DNA from: Roseococcus sp.
GTDB lineage: Bacteria; Pseudomonadota; Alphaproteobacteria; Acetobacterales; Acetobacteraceae
Assembly: GCA_026414745.1 (NCBI GenBank)
Contig: JAOAIK010000019.1
Coordinates: 1-64,000 of the forward strand
DNA: 64,000 bases
Reading direction: 5' to 3'
Position 1 is the stretch's first letter, and every line of letters begins with the position of its first letter. The notes below the pieces were generated by a model. The model ran no database searches, was not told the DNA's origin, and was given only the letters and a program-made list of their open reading frames with translations. A program made the translations under genes and the position numbers. Shown here piece after piece: positions 33,001-40,919 of this stretch.

Positions 33001-36000
33001 GCACCGCCCGTCTGCGCGTGGAGATGCTCGACATTCTCCGCCCGCTCGTGCTCGAGCCCGGCGAGCCGCGCGAGCTCAGCGTCACCTGGCACGAGGCGGA
33101 CCGGACGGTGCTGGTGCGCTCGCGCCGTCGCTTCGAGCCCGCCGAGAGCTTCGTCCTGCACGCCCGGGGCATGGTCTCGGTCGAGTCCGGCGCGCAGCCC
33201 GCCGCCCCGCCGGAGCCCGCCAACCTCGAATGGGAGGGGCGGGAGTCGGTCTATGCCGCGGGCGAGGCGGCGCGCATGGGCTATTCGGGCGCCTTCCGCT
33301 CCGTCGTGGCCTGCGGCCGCGCGGGGGCCGTCACTGTCGTCGAGATCGCGCCGAGCAACCCCGATCTCGGCGCCTTCAGCGACGTGTTCGCCACCGACCC
33401 GGTCTCCTTCGACGCCGCCTTGCACGGCTTGATGCTCGGGATCGAGCGCAAGCCCGGCGTGGTGGCGGGAGAGCTGCCGGTGCGCGTCGCCCGGCTCTCG
33501 CTCTACGAACCGGGGCGGCGGGCGCACCGGTCGCTGGCGCGGCTCATCCGGCGCACGCGCGGCGCGCGCGTCTTCGACGTCGATCTGCTCTCCGCCTCCG
33601 GCTCGGTGGTGGCGCGGGCGGAGGGCGTGGTCATGCGCCGCGTGACCTATGCGGCATGGCGGCCGGAGGATCGCGTCGTCCGGGTGCGCGAGGAGGAATG
33701 GTCGCCGGCCCGCCTCGACCTCGCCGCGGCGCTGCGCGAGGTGGCCAGCGCGGCCAGGGATCAGCACCGCGCCGAGCGCGAGGCCCTGGCCGACTTCGCC
33801 CTGGCCGCCGCCGCGCGGGCGGTGCTGGACGCGGCCGGGCCGCGATTCCTCCCCTCCGGCCCGGCGCGCCTGCCCTCCGGCGCGCGCACCGCCTGGCAGG
33901 CGCTCACCGACGCGCTCCTGGAAGAGGGTCTGCTGCGCCAGGAGGGCGCGCTCCTCGCCTTCGCCCGGCCCGCGGAGCTGCCCATGCCGGCCGAGGCGCT
34001 GCGCCTGCTTGCGCGTCGCGCGCCCGCCGCCCCGGCCGATCTCCGCCTCGCCGCGCACATGCTCGGGGCGCTGCCCGCGCTGCTCGCCACCGGGGCCCCC
34101 ACGCCCGAAGGCCCGCCCCTCGCCGAGGTGATCGCCGGCCATTCCGTGTTCCTCGCGCCGGTGCTCGATGCCGCGCGCCGGGTGGTGGAGCGCCTCGCCG
34201 CGGACCACCCCGAGCGGCAGCTCCGCCTCGGGCTCACCGAAGACGCACTGCCGGGGTTGCTGCCGCGGCTTCTGCCCCTGGCGCGCGAGCGGCGGATCAG
34301 CCTCCGCCTGCTCACCGCCGCGCCGGAGGCCGCGGAGGGCGTGCTCGCCCGGCTCGGTGCGGGCGAGCTGGTGGGCATCGGCGATCCGGCCTCCGAGGAG
34401 GAATCGCAAAGCCTTGACCTGCTGCTCGCCGTGGCTGCCCAGCCGCTCGGCGAGGGCACCCCCTCCGCGCTCGATCTGCTGCGCGGGCTGGCGCGGGCGG
34501 AGTGCCCGGTGCTGGTGGCCTCCCCGGCCCACCACACGGCGATCGACCTGCTGCACGCCGCCACGCCGGACTGGTTCCGTCTCTCGCTGAGGCCCGAGGA
34601 GCCGGTGGGGGCGTGGCCCTTCCCCGAGGAGACGGACGCCGCCCTGCTCGGCGCCGGCTTTCGCCCCGCCTGCGCACCGGCCATCCTGCCGGACGGGTCG
34701 CGACTGCTCGCCGTGGTGCCGGAGGTGCTGCCGCAACCCGCCTCCCCGCCGGCGCCGCGGCCGGGTGAGGGCCTCCTCCTGTTCGGCCTGCGCGCCTCGG
34801 CGATGCAACGGCTCGCCGGCTGGCTGCCGGGGGCGGAGCTGTGCAGCTTCCCCGAGCCCGGGCCGCTCGCGGCGGCGCTGGCGGAACGTCGCCAGGCCGC
34901 CGGCCGCCGGGCCGTGGCCGTGGATGTCGATCTTCCCCGCCCTCATCCGGTGCGCGAGGCGGTGGCGGGGCGCATCCTGCGGCTGCGCGGCCTCGCCATG
35001 GCGCTGGCGCGGCAGGGGGGCAGCCCACGCCTCTACATCCTGTGCGAGGAGGAGGACGCTGTGGCGCATGCCGTCGCCGCCTTCGGCCGGGTGATGATGA
35101 ACGAGTTCCCCGAGATCGAGGTGGTGCTGTTGCGCACCGAGCGGGGCTGCCCCGGCGACGCGCTGGCGGAGGCGCTGCGCCGCAGCCTGGCCGAGCCCTT
35201 GGCCGAGCGGGAGATTGTGGTGCGCGGCCGCGGCCTTTCCGTTCCGCGGGCGGTGCGGCTCAGCGCGCCGCTGCGGGCCCCCGAGCCCGGCCGGGAGCGC
35301 ACGCGCCTCGGCGCCGAACCGGGCGGGCTCGACCGGCTCGCCTGGCGCGTGGAGCCCCGCCGGCCGCCCCGCGCAGGGGAGGTGGAGGTGGAGGTCGCCG
35401 CGACCGGCCTCAACTTCCGCGACGTCATGCTCGGCCTTGGCGTGCTCGACGACGAGATCCTCGGCGAGGGGCTGACCAACGGCGCGCTGGGCTTCGAGTT
35501 CGCGGGACGCGTGCGGGCCGTCGGGCCGGAAGTGGGCGGCTTCGCCGTCGGCGACGTGGTGATGGGCTTCGCCGCCGATGCCTTCGCCTCGCATGTCACC
35601 CTGCCGGTGGGACAGGTGTTCCGGGCCCCGCGCGGCCTCGCCCCCGAGGCGGCGGCCGCGATCCCGGTCGCCTTCGTCACCGCGTGGTATTCGCTGGTGG
35701 AGACGGCGCGGCTGCGCGCGGGCGAGACGGTGCTGATCCAGGGCGGCGCGGGGGCGGTCGGGCTGGCCGCGCTGCAGATCGCCAAGCTCCAGGGCGCGCG
35801 GGTGGTCGCCGCTGCGGGCACGGCCGAGAAGCGGGAACTGCTCCGCCATCTCGGGGCGGACATCACCGTGGACTCGCGCAGCCCGACACTCGAGGAGGAG
35901 GTGCGGGCGGCGACCGGGGGCGTCGAGGTGGTGCTGAACTCCGTGGCCGGGGACGCCATGCGCGCGGGGCTGCGGCTGCTCAAGCCCTTCGGGCGCTTCA

Positions 36001-37412
36001 TCGAACTCGGCAAGCGCGATTTCCTGGACAACACCCGGCTGCCGCTGCGCCCCTTCCTGCGCAACCTTGCCTATGTCGGGGTGGACCTCGACCAGCTCCT
36101 GCGCGAGGCGCCGCACCTCGCCGCCGAGGCCGCGCGCCGGGTCATCGAGGCCTTCGAAGCCGGCGCGCTGCATTCCATCCCCTACATGCTGTTCGATGGC
36201 CCCTCGGCCCCCGAGGCCTTCCGGCTGCTCCAGGCCTCGGGGCATGTGGGCAAGCTGCTGGTGCGGCCGGCCGCGTTGGGCTTCCCGGCGGCGGAGGGCC
36301 AGCCGGCCTTTCGCCCGGGCCCAGGAGCCCATGTCGTGCTGGGCGGCACGGGCGGCTTCGGCCTGGCCACGGCCCTGTGGCTGGCCGAGCGGGGGGCGCG
36401 GACGGTCATCGTCGCCTCCCGTCGGGGCGAGATCGCGCCCGAGGCGACGGCCCAGGTGCAGGCTGCCCAGGCGCGCGGCTGCCGGATCCTCGCCGAGCGC
36501 CTGGATGTGACCGTCACCGAGGAGGTGATCGCCGCCGTGGCGCGCTGGCGGCGGGAACATGGCGCGATCGCCGGCGTCATCCACAGCGCCATGGTGCTGG
36601 ACGATGGCATGATCATCGGCCTCACTCCCGAGCGGCTGCACAGCGTGCTGGCGCCAAAGGTGGACGGGATGCGCGCCCTGGTCGCGGCCACCGAAGGGCA
36701 GGCGCTCGACTATCTCGTCGCCTATTCCTCGACCACCACGCTGGTCGGGAGCCCCGGCCAGGCGGCCTATGTCGCCGCGAACGCCTATCTGGAGGGCGCG
36801 GTGCTCGAGCTGCGCGCGCGCGGCGTGCCCGCACTCGCCGTCTGCTGGGGCGCGATCTCCGATGTGGGCGTGATCGCCCGCACCCAGGGCCTGGGCGAGC
36901 GCCTGCGCGCCTCCACGGGCGTGGCCGGCGTGCCCGCCCGGGACGCGCTCGAGCATCTCGGCCTCCTGCTCGCCAACCCGGGCGCCGCCCCGGCCATCAG
37001 CAGCTATTCGGTGCTGCGCTGGTCTCCCTCGGCGGGGAAACTGGCCACGCTCCGCGCCCCCTATTTCGGCCAGGTCTTCGGGCCGGCGACGCAGCGCATG
37101 GGCGCGGCGGCGGAAGAGGCGCTCGACCTCTCCCGCCTGCCACGGGAGGAGGCGCAGCGCCGCCTCGCGGATCTCGTGCGCGAGGAGGTGGCGCGGATCC
37201 TGCGGCTGCCGGTCGAGGACATCGACACGGACCGGCCCCTCATCGACATCGGGCTCGATTCCCTCATGGCGCTGGAGCTGCGGTTGATGCTGGAAAAACG
37301 CACCGGGCTCGAGCTACCCATGTTGGCCCTGGGGGGAGGTCGTTCCGTTCAGGAACTGGTCAGCCGCATGGTGGCATCTCATGTTCCGGGTGAGCGCGCT
37401 GGCGGGGCGTGA
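30090..37412 (+). CDS. Single-module, highly reducing type I polyketide synthase (KS-AT-DH-psiMT-ER-KR-ACP)
   Basis: 2440 residues from GTG 30090; GTG 30144 (AGGAA upstream) is an equally good start 18 residues in. KS ~25-450: Cys196 (DTACSSS), His330 (EAHGTGT), His368 (SNIGHLE). AT ~545-840: Ser639 in GHSVGE and a YPFHS motif, mostly malonyl-like. DH ~915-1190: H945xxxGxxxxP and D1108. ~1200-1540: methyltransferase-like region that ends like a PKS MT (LLHAATPDWFRLSL ... GAGF) but lacks the glycine-rich SAM loop. Structural KR half ~1550-1770. ER ~1790-2070 with GGAGAVG at 1885. KR: GGTGGFG at 2085, S2214, Y2227. ACP: Ser2391 (GLDSLM). The order matches animal FAS and fungal HR-PKS. No thioesterase follows the ACP; release is probably by the next gene's PLP enzyme. 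It should make a long, largely saturated chain iteratively. Confidence 0.93.
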   Translation: MRRSHGDRRGPSVQEIDAVITVPDVPLGILGLAARLPGAPDLDALWSVLDEQRSTVTDRPPPDRWHPERFLNPNPRVRGATYTFAGGYLSDAHAFDAQAFGLSPREAAQMDPQQRLMLEVVWEALEDAGIPPSSLAGRTVGVYVGASATDYADVPLLDLGAIEAHFMTGNSLSIIANRVSYVFDLKGPSLTLDTACSSSLVALAEAAMALEGGRIELAIVGGVNVLASPAPFIGFSRAGMLSPTGRSRPFSALADGYVRSEGAVALVLGKLSEARRYARPRALLRAIGVNSDGRTNGINLPSVEGQGSLLAAVYDRAGIAPSALDFVEAHGTGTRAGDPVEARAIGTALARGRNAPLPIGSVKSNIGHLEAASGLAGLAKCVLALEHRRLPASLYLEQVNPQIPVEELGLAPAAQPVALAPAGRLLAGLCNYGFGGTNAHAVLESAPLSEAGAPRGDGRDVLLLSAHTREALQALAGDYARALREHEAGSIAAEAEATRDRLRHRLVLDLAGRGDPVAELEAFHRTGRPATPLAAIQGEAVAGRARVAFVFSGNGSQWPGMGRAAYRANRRFRAVFDEIAERVRAEGGTCPLATMEAADCAERLRLTSAAQPLIFATQIALVAALEAQGLRPDVILGHSVGEVAAACASGALRLEDAVRLIVRRSAQQEFARDLGRMAVLACDGARAADLIAEAGGGNVEVAALNGPASTTISGSHEGVAGVVAAARRERLAAVQLDIEYPFHSALLEPARAALIAALEGIVPQPTHTPFVSTVTGQVTAGDCLDPAYWWSNVRAPVLFQPAVEAALAEASVVVEIGPRPILGGTIAEVARAAGRRAAVLPSLTQEAPPPGGDPIRRIVLEALARGADPGPRQHPAPSPRRGPRRLPRMRWNRTRYRIDPTPEAYGIYGVEHTPVHPLLGARIAPGGAEWRHLLGTDILPFLAGHRVDGEVVVPATAYIEIMIAAGREALGTARLRVEMLDILRPLVLEPGEPRELSVTWHEADRTVLVRSRRRFEPAESFVLHARGMVSVESGAQPAAPPEPANLEWEGRESVYAAGEAARMGYSGAFRSVVACGRAGAVTVVEIAPSNPDLGAFSDVFATDPVSFDAALHGLMLGIERKPGVVAGELPVRVARLSLYEPGRRAHRSLARLIRRTRGARVFDVDLLSASGSVVARAEGVVMRRVTYAAWRPEDRVVRVREEEWSPARLDLAAALREVASAARDQHRAEREALADFALAAAARAVLDAAGPRFLPSGPARLPSGARTAWQALTDALLEEGLLRQEGALLAFARPAELPMPAEALRLLARRAPAAPADLRLAAHMLGALPALLATGAPTPEGPPLAEVIAGHSVFLAPVLDAARRVVERLAADHPERQLRLGLTEDALPGLLPRLLPLARERRISLRLLTAAPEAAEGVLARLGAGELVGIGDPASEEESQSLDLLLAVAAQPLGEGTPSALDLLRGLARAECPVLVASPAHHTAIDLLHAATPDWFRLSLRPEEPVGAWPFPEETDAALLGAGFRPACAPAILPDGSRLLAVVPEVLPQPASPPAPRPGEGLLLFGLRASAMQRLAGWLPGAELCSFPEPGPLAAALAERRQAAGRRAVAVDVDLPRPHPVREAVAGRILRLRGLAMALARQGGSPRLYILCEEEDAVAHAVAAFGRVMMNEFPEIEVVLLRTERGCPGDALAEALRRSLAEPLAEREIVVRGRGLSVPRAVRLSAPLRAPEPGRERTRLGAEPGGLDRLAWRVEPRRPPRAGEVEVEVAATGLNFRDVMLGLGVLDDEILGEGLTNGALGFEFAGRVRAVGPEVGGFAVGDVVMGFAADAFASHVTLPVGQVFRAPRGLAPEAAAAIPVAFVTAWYSLVETARLRAGETVLIQGGAGAVGLAALQIAKLQGARVVAAAGTAEKRELLRHLGADITVDSRSPTLEEEVRAATGGVEVVLNSVAGDAMRAGLRLLKPFGRFIELGKRDFLDNTRLPLRPFLRNLAYVGVDLDQLLREAPHLAAEAARRVIEAFEAGALHSIPYMLFDGPSAPEAFRLLQASGHVGKLLVRPAALGFPAAEGQPAFRPGPGAHVVLGGTGGFGLATALWLAERGARTVIVASRRGEIAPEATAQVQAAQARGCRILAERLDVTVTEEVIAAVARWRREHGAIAGVIHSAMVLDDGMIIGLTPERLHSVLAPKVDGMRALVAATEGQALDYLVAYSSTTTLVGSPGQAAYVAANAYLEGAVLELRARGVPALAVCWGAISDVGVIARTQGLGERLRASTGVAGVPARDALEHLGLLLANPGAAPAISSYSVLRWSPSAGKLATLRAPYFGQVFGPATQRMGAAAEEALDLSRLPREEAQRRLADLVREEVARILRLPVEDIDTDRPLIDIGLDSLMALELRLMLEKRTGLELPMLALGGGRSVQELVSRMVASHVPGERAGGA

Positions 37413-38820
37413 TCCCACGGCGCAGTCGGACAAAAGTGGGAAGGCGGGCCGGGAAACGATGGAAGACCATGCAAGAGCCGGCGCAGCAGGCGGAGCCGAG
37501 GCAGGCGTGGACACTGACCTGGCGGCGCCCGCCGCCGAGGCGCGCCCCTCCTCCGTGCCGACACCGGCGGCCGAACGCCGGCGCCAGAGGCTGCGCATCC
37601 CGCAACTTCCTCTCGCCCGCTCCAGCCCCTCCTTCGCCGAACACCCCGCCTTTCTCGAGATCACCCGTGGCCGCGTCCTGACGCAGCTCGCAGGGCTGCG
37701 CGACCCCTATTACCGGCGTCACGAAGGCCGGGCCGGGCCGCGCACCTCCGTCGACGGCCGGACGCTGCTCAACTTCACGAGCTACGACTATCTCGGCCTG
37801 AACGGCCATCCCGAGGTGCTGGCCGCGCACCAGGAGGCGGCGGAGCGCTTCGGCACCACCGTCTCCGGCAGCCGCCTCACCTCGGGCGAGCGCGAGATCC
37901 ACGCCGCGCTGGAGGCGGCCCTGGCCGAAGTCTATGGCGCCGAGGCGGGGCTGCTGTTCGTCAGCGGCCACGCCACGCCCGCCTCGGTGTTCCAGGCCAT
38001 CCTGAACCCCGGCGATCTGATCCTTCACGACGCGCTGATGCACAACTGCGCCGTGGTGGGCGCCGCCGCCGCGCGCTGCCACCGCCGCGCCTTCCGTCAC
38101 AACGACCTCGACCAGCTCGAGCGGCTCCTCGCCCGCAGCCGCCACGAATACGGCCAGGTGCTGATCGTCACCGAGGGCCTCTTCTCGATGGACGGCGACG
38201 GCGTGCCGCTGGACGCGCTGCTGCGCATCAAGGAGCGCTACGGCGCGTGGCTGATGGTGGACGAGGCCCATGCCCTGGGCACGCTCGGCGCCACGGGCCG
38301 CGGCAGCCACGAGCACGCGGGGGTGGATCCCGCCAGGGTGGACATCTGGTTCGGCACCCTCTCCAAGGCCCTGGTGAGTTGCGGCGGCTATGTCTGCGGC
38401 GCGCGCCCGCTGATCGAGATCCTGCGCGCCCGCGCTCCCGGCCTCGTCTATTCGGTGGGCATGCCCGCGCCCACCGCCGCCGCCAGCCTGGCCGCGCTTC
38501 GGGTGATGCGCCGCGAGCCGGAGCGGGTGGCCCGGCTGCAGGCCTTGAGCCGCCGCTTCCACAAGGGGCTTCGGGCGATCGGCGCCGACACCGGCACCGC
38601 CTGGGGAGTGGCCATCCTGCCCACGATCATCGGCAGCGATCTCGGCACGCTGCAGACCGCGGAGGCGCTCGAGGCGCTCGGCGTGCTCGCCTTTCCTGTG
38701 GTCCAGCCAGGCGTCCCCGAGGGGGCGGCGCGCCTGCGCTTCTTCATCTCCGCGGCCCATGAGGAGAAGGACCTGGACCGCGCCCTGGTCGCCATCGCCG
38801 AGGTGCTGCCGCGGCAATGA
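37381..38820 (+). CDS. Alpha-oxoamine synthase, serine-palmitoyltransferase-like (PLP)
   Basis: 479 residues from ATG 37381, inside the PKS 3' end; ATG 37459 (453 residues) is the alternative. The first ~100 residues are a low-complexity extension absent from simple AOS enzymes. The core has NFTSYDYLGLNGHPEV, SGSRLTSGEREIHAALE, LLFVSGHATPASVFQAIL, EGLFSMDGD, DEAHALGTLGATGRG and the PLP lysine K329 in FGTLSKALVSCGGYVCG. AOS enzymes condense an acyl thioester with an amino acid with loss of CO2. Next to a TE-less PKS the natural acyl donor is the PKS ACP. The product would be a 3-keto amino lipid. The amino acid (serine, alanine, glycine or other) cannot be read from sequence. Confidence 0.88.
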   Translation: MFRVSALAGRDPTAQSDKSGKAGRETMEDHARAGAAGGAEAGVDTDLAAPAAEARPSSVPTPAAERRRQRLRIPQLPLARSSPSFAEHPAFLEITRGRVLTQLAGLRDPYYRRHEGRAGPRTSVDGRTLLNFTSYDYLGLNGHPEVLAAHQEAAERFGTTVSGSRLTSGEREIHAALEAALAEVYGAEAGLLFVSGHATPASVFQAILNPGDLILHDALMHNCAVVGAAAARCHRRAFRHNDLDQLERLLARSRHEYGQVLIVTEGLFSMDGDGVPLDALLRIKERYGAWLMVDEAHALGTLGATGRGSHEHAGVDPARVDIWFGTLSKALVSCGGYVCGARPLIEILRARAPGLVYSVGMPAPTAAASLAALRVMRREPERVARLQALSRRFHKGLRAIGADTGTAWGVAILPTIIGSDLGTLQTAEALEALGVLAFPVVQPGVPEGAARLRFFISAAHEEKDLDRALVAIAEVLPRQ

Positions 38821-39470
38821 CCCCGAACCGCCGCAACAAGGGCCTGCTCGCCGGGCCCGAGGCGGCCGTGCTCGATGCCCTGATCCCTCTCCTGCCGCGC
38901 TGGGTGACTCCCGATCAGCTCTCGGTGCTGGGCGTGGCGGGCGCGGGCCTTGCGGGGCTCGGCTTCGCCTTCGCGCTCGACAATCGCGGCTTCCTGCTGC
39001 TCGCCTGCGCGGGGATCGCGCTGAACTGGCTCGGAGATTCGCTCGACGGGCGGCTTGCGCGGCACCGCGGGATCGAGCGGCCCGCCATGGGCTTCCTGCT
39101 CGACAACGGCCTCGACACGCTGAGCTACTTCCTCTTCGCCACCGGCTACGCCGTCTCGGGCCTGGTCTGGGCGCCGGTGCCCTACATCCTGCTCGCCCTC
39201 TACTACATGCTGGCCAACCTGGCCCTGGCGCGGCTCGCGGTGACCGGCGTGTTCGACCTCTCGGTCGGCACGATCGGCACCACCGAGATCCGCGCCGGGC
39301 TGGTGATCGTGGCGGGCGCGGTGGCGGTGATGAGCAACGAGGCCATCCAGGCCCCGCTGCTGTTCGGCTTCGCGATCTTCGACCTGCTCTGCTTCGCCTG
39401 GATGGCGCTGATGATCGTCTCCTACCTGCTCACCCTCCGCGCGGACGTGCGGGACGCGCGGGGCGAGTGA
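38817..39470 (+). CDS. CDP-alcohol phosphatidyltransferase family membrane enzyme
   Basis: 217 residues with about six hydrophobic helices. The complete catalytic motif D-x2-DG-x2-AR-x8-G-x3-D-x3-D is present: GDSLDGRLARHRG ... GFLLDNGLD. It displaces CMP from a CDP-activated alcohol with a hydroxyl acceptor, or transfers a phospho-head group. It overlaps the AOS stop (ATGA), so it belongs to the PKS operon. It probably adds a phospho-head group to the long-chain base or ceramide-like product; ordinary glycerophospholipid synthesis is the alternative. Confidence 0.88.
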   Translation: MTPNRRNKGLLAGPEAAVLDALIPLLPRWVTPDQLSVLGVAGAGLAGLGFAFALDNRGFLLLACAGIALNWLGDSLDGRLARHRGIERPAMGFLLDNGLDTLSYFLFATGYAVSGLVWAPVPYILLALYYMLANLALARLAVTGVFDLSVGTIGTTEIRAGLVIVAGAVAVMSNEAIQAPLLFGFAIFDLLCFAWMALMIVSYLLTLRADVRDARGE

Positions 39471-40919
39471 TCAGCCGAGCTTCGCCTTCAGCACCTCGTT
39501 GACCAGCGCCGGGTTGCCCTTGCCCGCCATGGCCTTCATGGTCTGGCCGACGAAGAAGCCGAAGAGCTTCTCCTTGCCGGCACGATACTCCGCCACCTTG
39601 TCGGCATGCGCGGCGAGCACCGCCTCCACCGCCGCGGCGATGGCGCCCGCATCGGTCACCTGCCGCAGGCCGCGCCGTTCGACGATGGCGGCGGGCGGCT
39701 CGTCGGCCTCCAGCATCGCCTCGAACACCTCCTTGGCGAGCTTGCCCGAAAGGGTGCCGTCGGCGATCAGGTCGAGAAGCTCGCCGAGGTGCCGCGCGCT
39801 GACGGGGCTGTCGGTGACGCTGCGCTTGAGGCGGTTGAGCGCGGCGAAATACTCCCCCGTCACCCAGTTCGCCGCGAGCTTCGCGTCGCGCCCGCGCGCC
39901 ACCTCCTCGAAGAAGGCCGCGGTCTCGCGCTCGATGGTCAGCACATGCGCGTCATAGGGGGTGAGGCCCATGGCGATGTAGCGGGCGCGGCGCTGGTCCG
40001 GCAGCTCGGGCAGCGTGGCCTTGAGCTGGTCCACCCAGGACTGCTCGAGCACGAGCGGCGGCAGGTCGGGATCGGGGAAGTAGCGGTAGTCGTGCGCGTC
40101 CTCCTTCGAGCGCATGGAGCGCGTCACGCCGCGCGCCACGTCGAAGAGGCGCGTCTCCTGCTCGACCACACCGCCCGCTTCCCAGATCTCGATCTGCCGG
40201 CGCGCCTCGGCCTCGACGGCCTGCATGACGAACTTCACGCTGTTGACGTTCTTGACCTCGCAGCGCGTGCGGTAGCCCTCGCCCGGGCGGCGCACGCTGA
40301 CATTGACGTCGGCGCGCAGCGAGCCCTCGTCCATGTTGCCGTCGCAGGTGCCGAGGTAGCGCATGATCTGCCTGAGCTTGGCGAGATAGGCGCCGGCCTC
40401 CTCGGGCGAGCGGATGTCGGGTTCGGAGACGATCTCCATCAGCGCCACGCCGGCGCGGTTGAGGTCGATGAAGCTCTTCGTCGGGTGCTGGTCGTGCAGG
40501 GACTTGCCGGCATCCTGCTCGAGGTGGAGGCGGGTGATGCCGATCGTCTTCGTGCTGCCGTCGGAGAGCGTGATCTCGACCGAACCGCGGCCGACGATGG
40601 GGTGCGCATACTGGCTGATCTGATAGCCCTGCGGCAGATCGGCGTAGAAGTAGTTCTTGCGGTCGAAGCGCGACCAGAGATGGATCTCGGCGTTCAGGCC
40701 GAGGCCGGTGCGCACCGCCTGGGCGATGCACTCCTCGTTGATGACGGGCAGCATGCCCGGAAAGCCCGCATCGACGAAGCTGACCTGGCTGTTCGGCTCG
40801 GCGCCGAAGGCGGTGGCGGCGCCGGAGAAGAGCTTGGCCTTGGAGAGCACCTGGGCGTGGACCTCGAGGCCCACCACCACCTCCCAGGGGCCCGTGTCGC
40901 CTTGGATGGTGTAGCTCAT
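39471..40919 (-). CDS. gatB: Asp/Glu-tRNA amidotransferase subunit B
   Basis: 482 residues. [26 protein letters not shown] at the N-terminus, [60 protein letters not shown], and the C-terminal YqeY/GatB tail ([29 protein letters not shown]). It binds the misacylated tRNA in GatCAB. It overlaps gatA by 4 nt; convergent with the CDP-alcohol transferase with no gap. Confidence 0.98.
   Translation of the reverse strand: MSYTIQGDTGPWEVVVGLEVHAQVLSKAKLFSGAATAFGAEPNSQVSFVDAGFPGMLPVINEECIAQAVRTGLGLNAEIHLWSRFDRKNYFYADLPQGYQISQYAHPIVGRGSVEITLSDGSTKTIGITRLHLEQDAGKSLHDQHPTKSFIDLNRAGVALMEIVSEPDIRSPEEAGAYLAKLRQIMRYLGTCDGNMDEGSLRADVNVSVRRPGEGYRTRCEVKNVNSVKFVMQAVEAEARRQIEIWEAGGVVEQETRLFDVARGVTRSMRSKEDAHDYRYFPDPDLPPLVLEQSWVDQLKATLPELPDQRRARYIAMGLTPYDAHVLTIERETAAFFEEVARGRDAKLAANWVTGEYFAALNRLKRSVTDSPVSARHLGELLDLIADGTLSGKLAKEVFEAMLEADEPPAAIVERRGLRQVTDAGAIAAAVEAVLAAHADKVAEYRAGKEKLFGFFVGQTMKAMAGKGNPALVNEVLKAKLG

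Noticed and set aside
33690-34720. Active C-methyltransferase domain in the PKS
   Set aside because: The glycine-rich SAM-binding loop is absent at the expected position.
30063-36956. A 2297-codon open frame antisense to the PKS gene
   Set aside because: Its translation is His/Arg/Gly-rich and low in hydrophobic order, as expected for the complement of a high-GC gene with strong third-position bias. The PKS frame shows all catalytic motifs.
38817-39470. Assignment as phosphatidylglycerophosphate or phosphatidylserine synthase
   Set aside because: The catalytic motif only defines the CDP-alcohol phosphotransferase superfamily; operon context points to the lipid locus, so no specific symbol was given.
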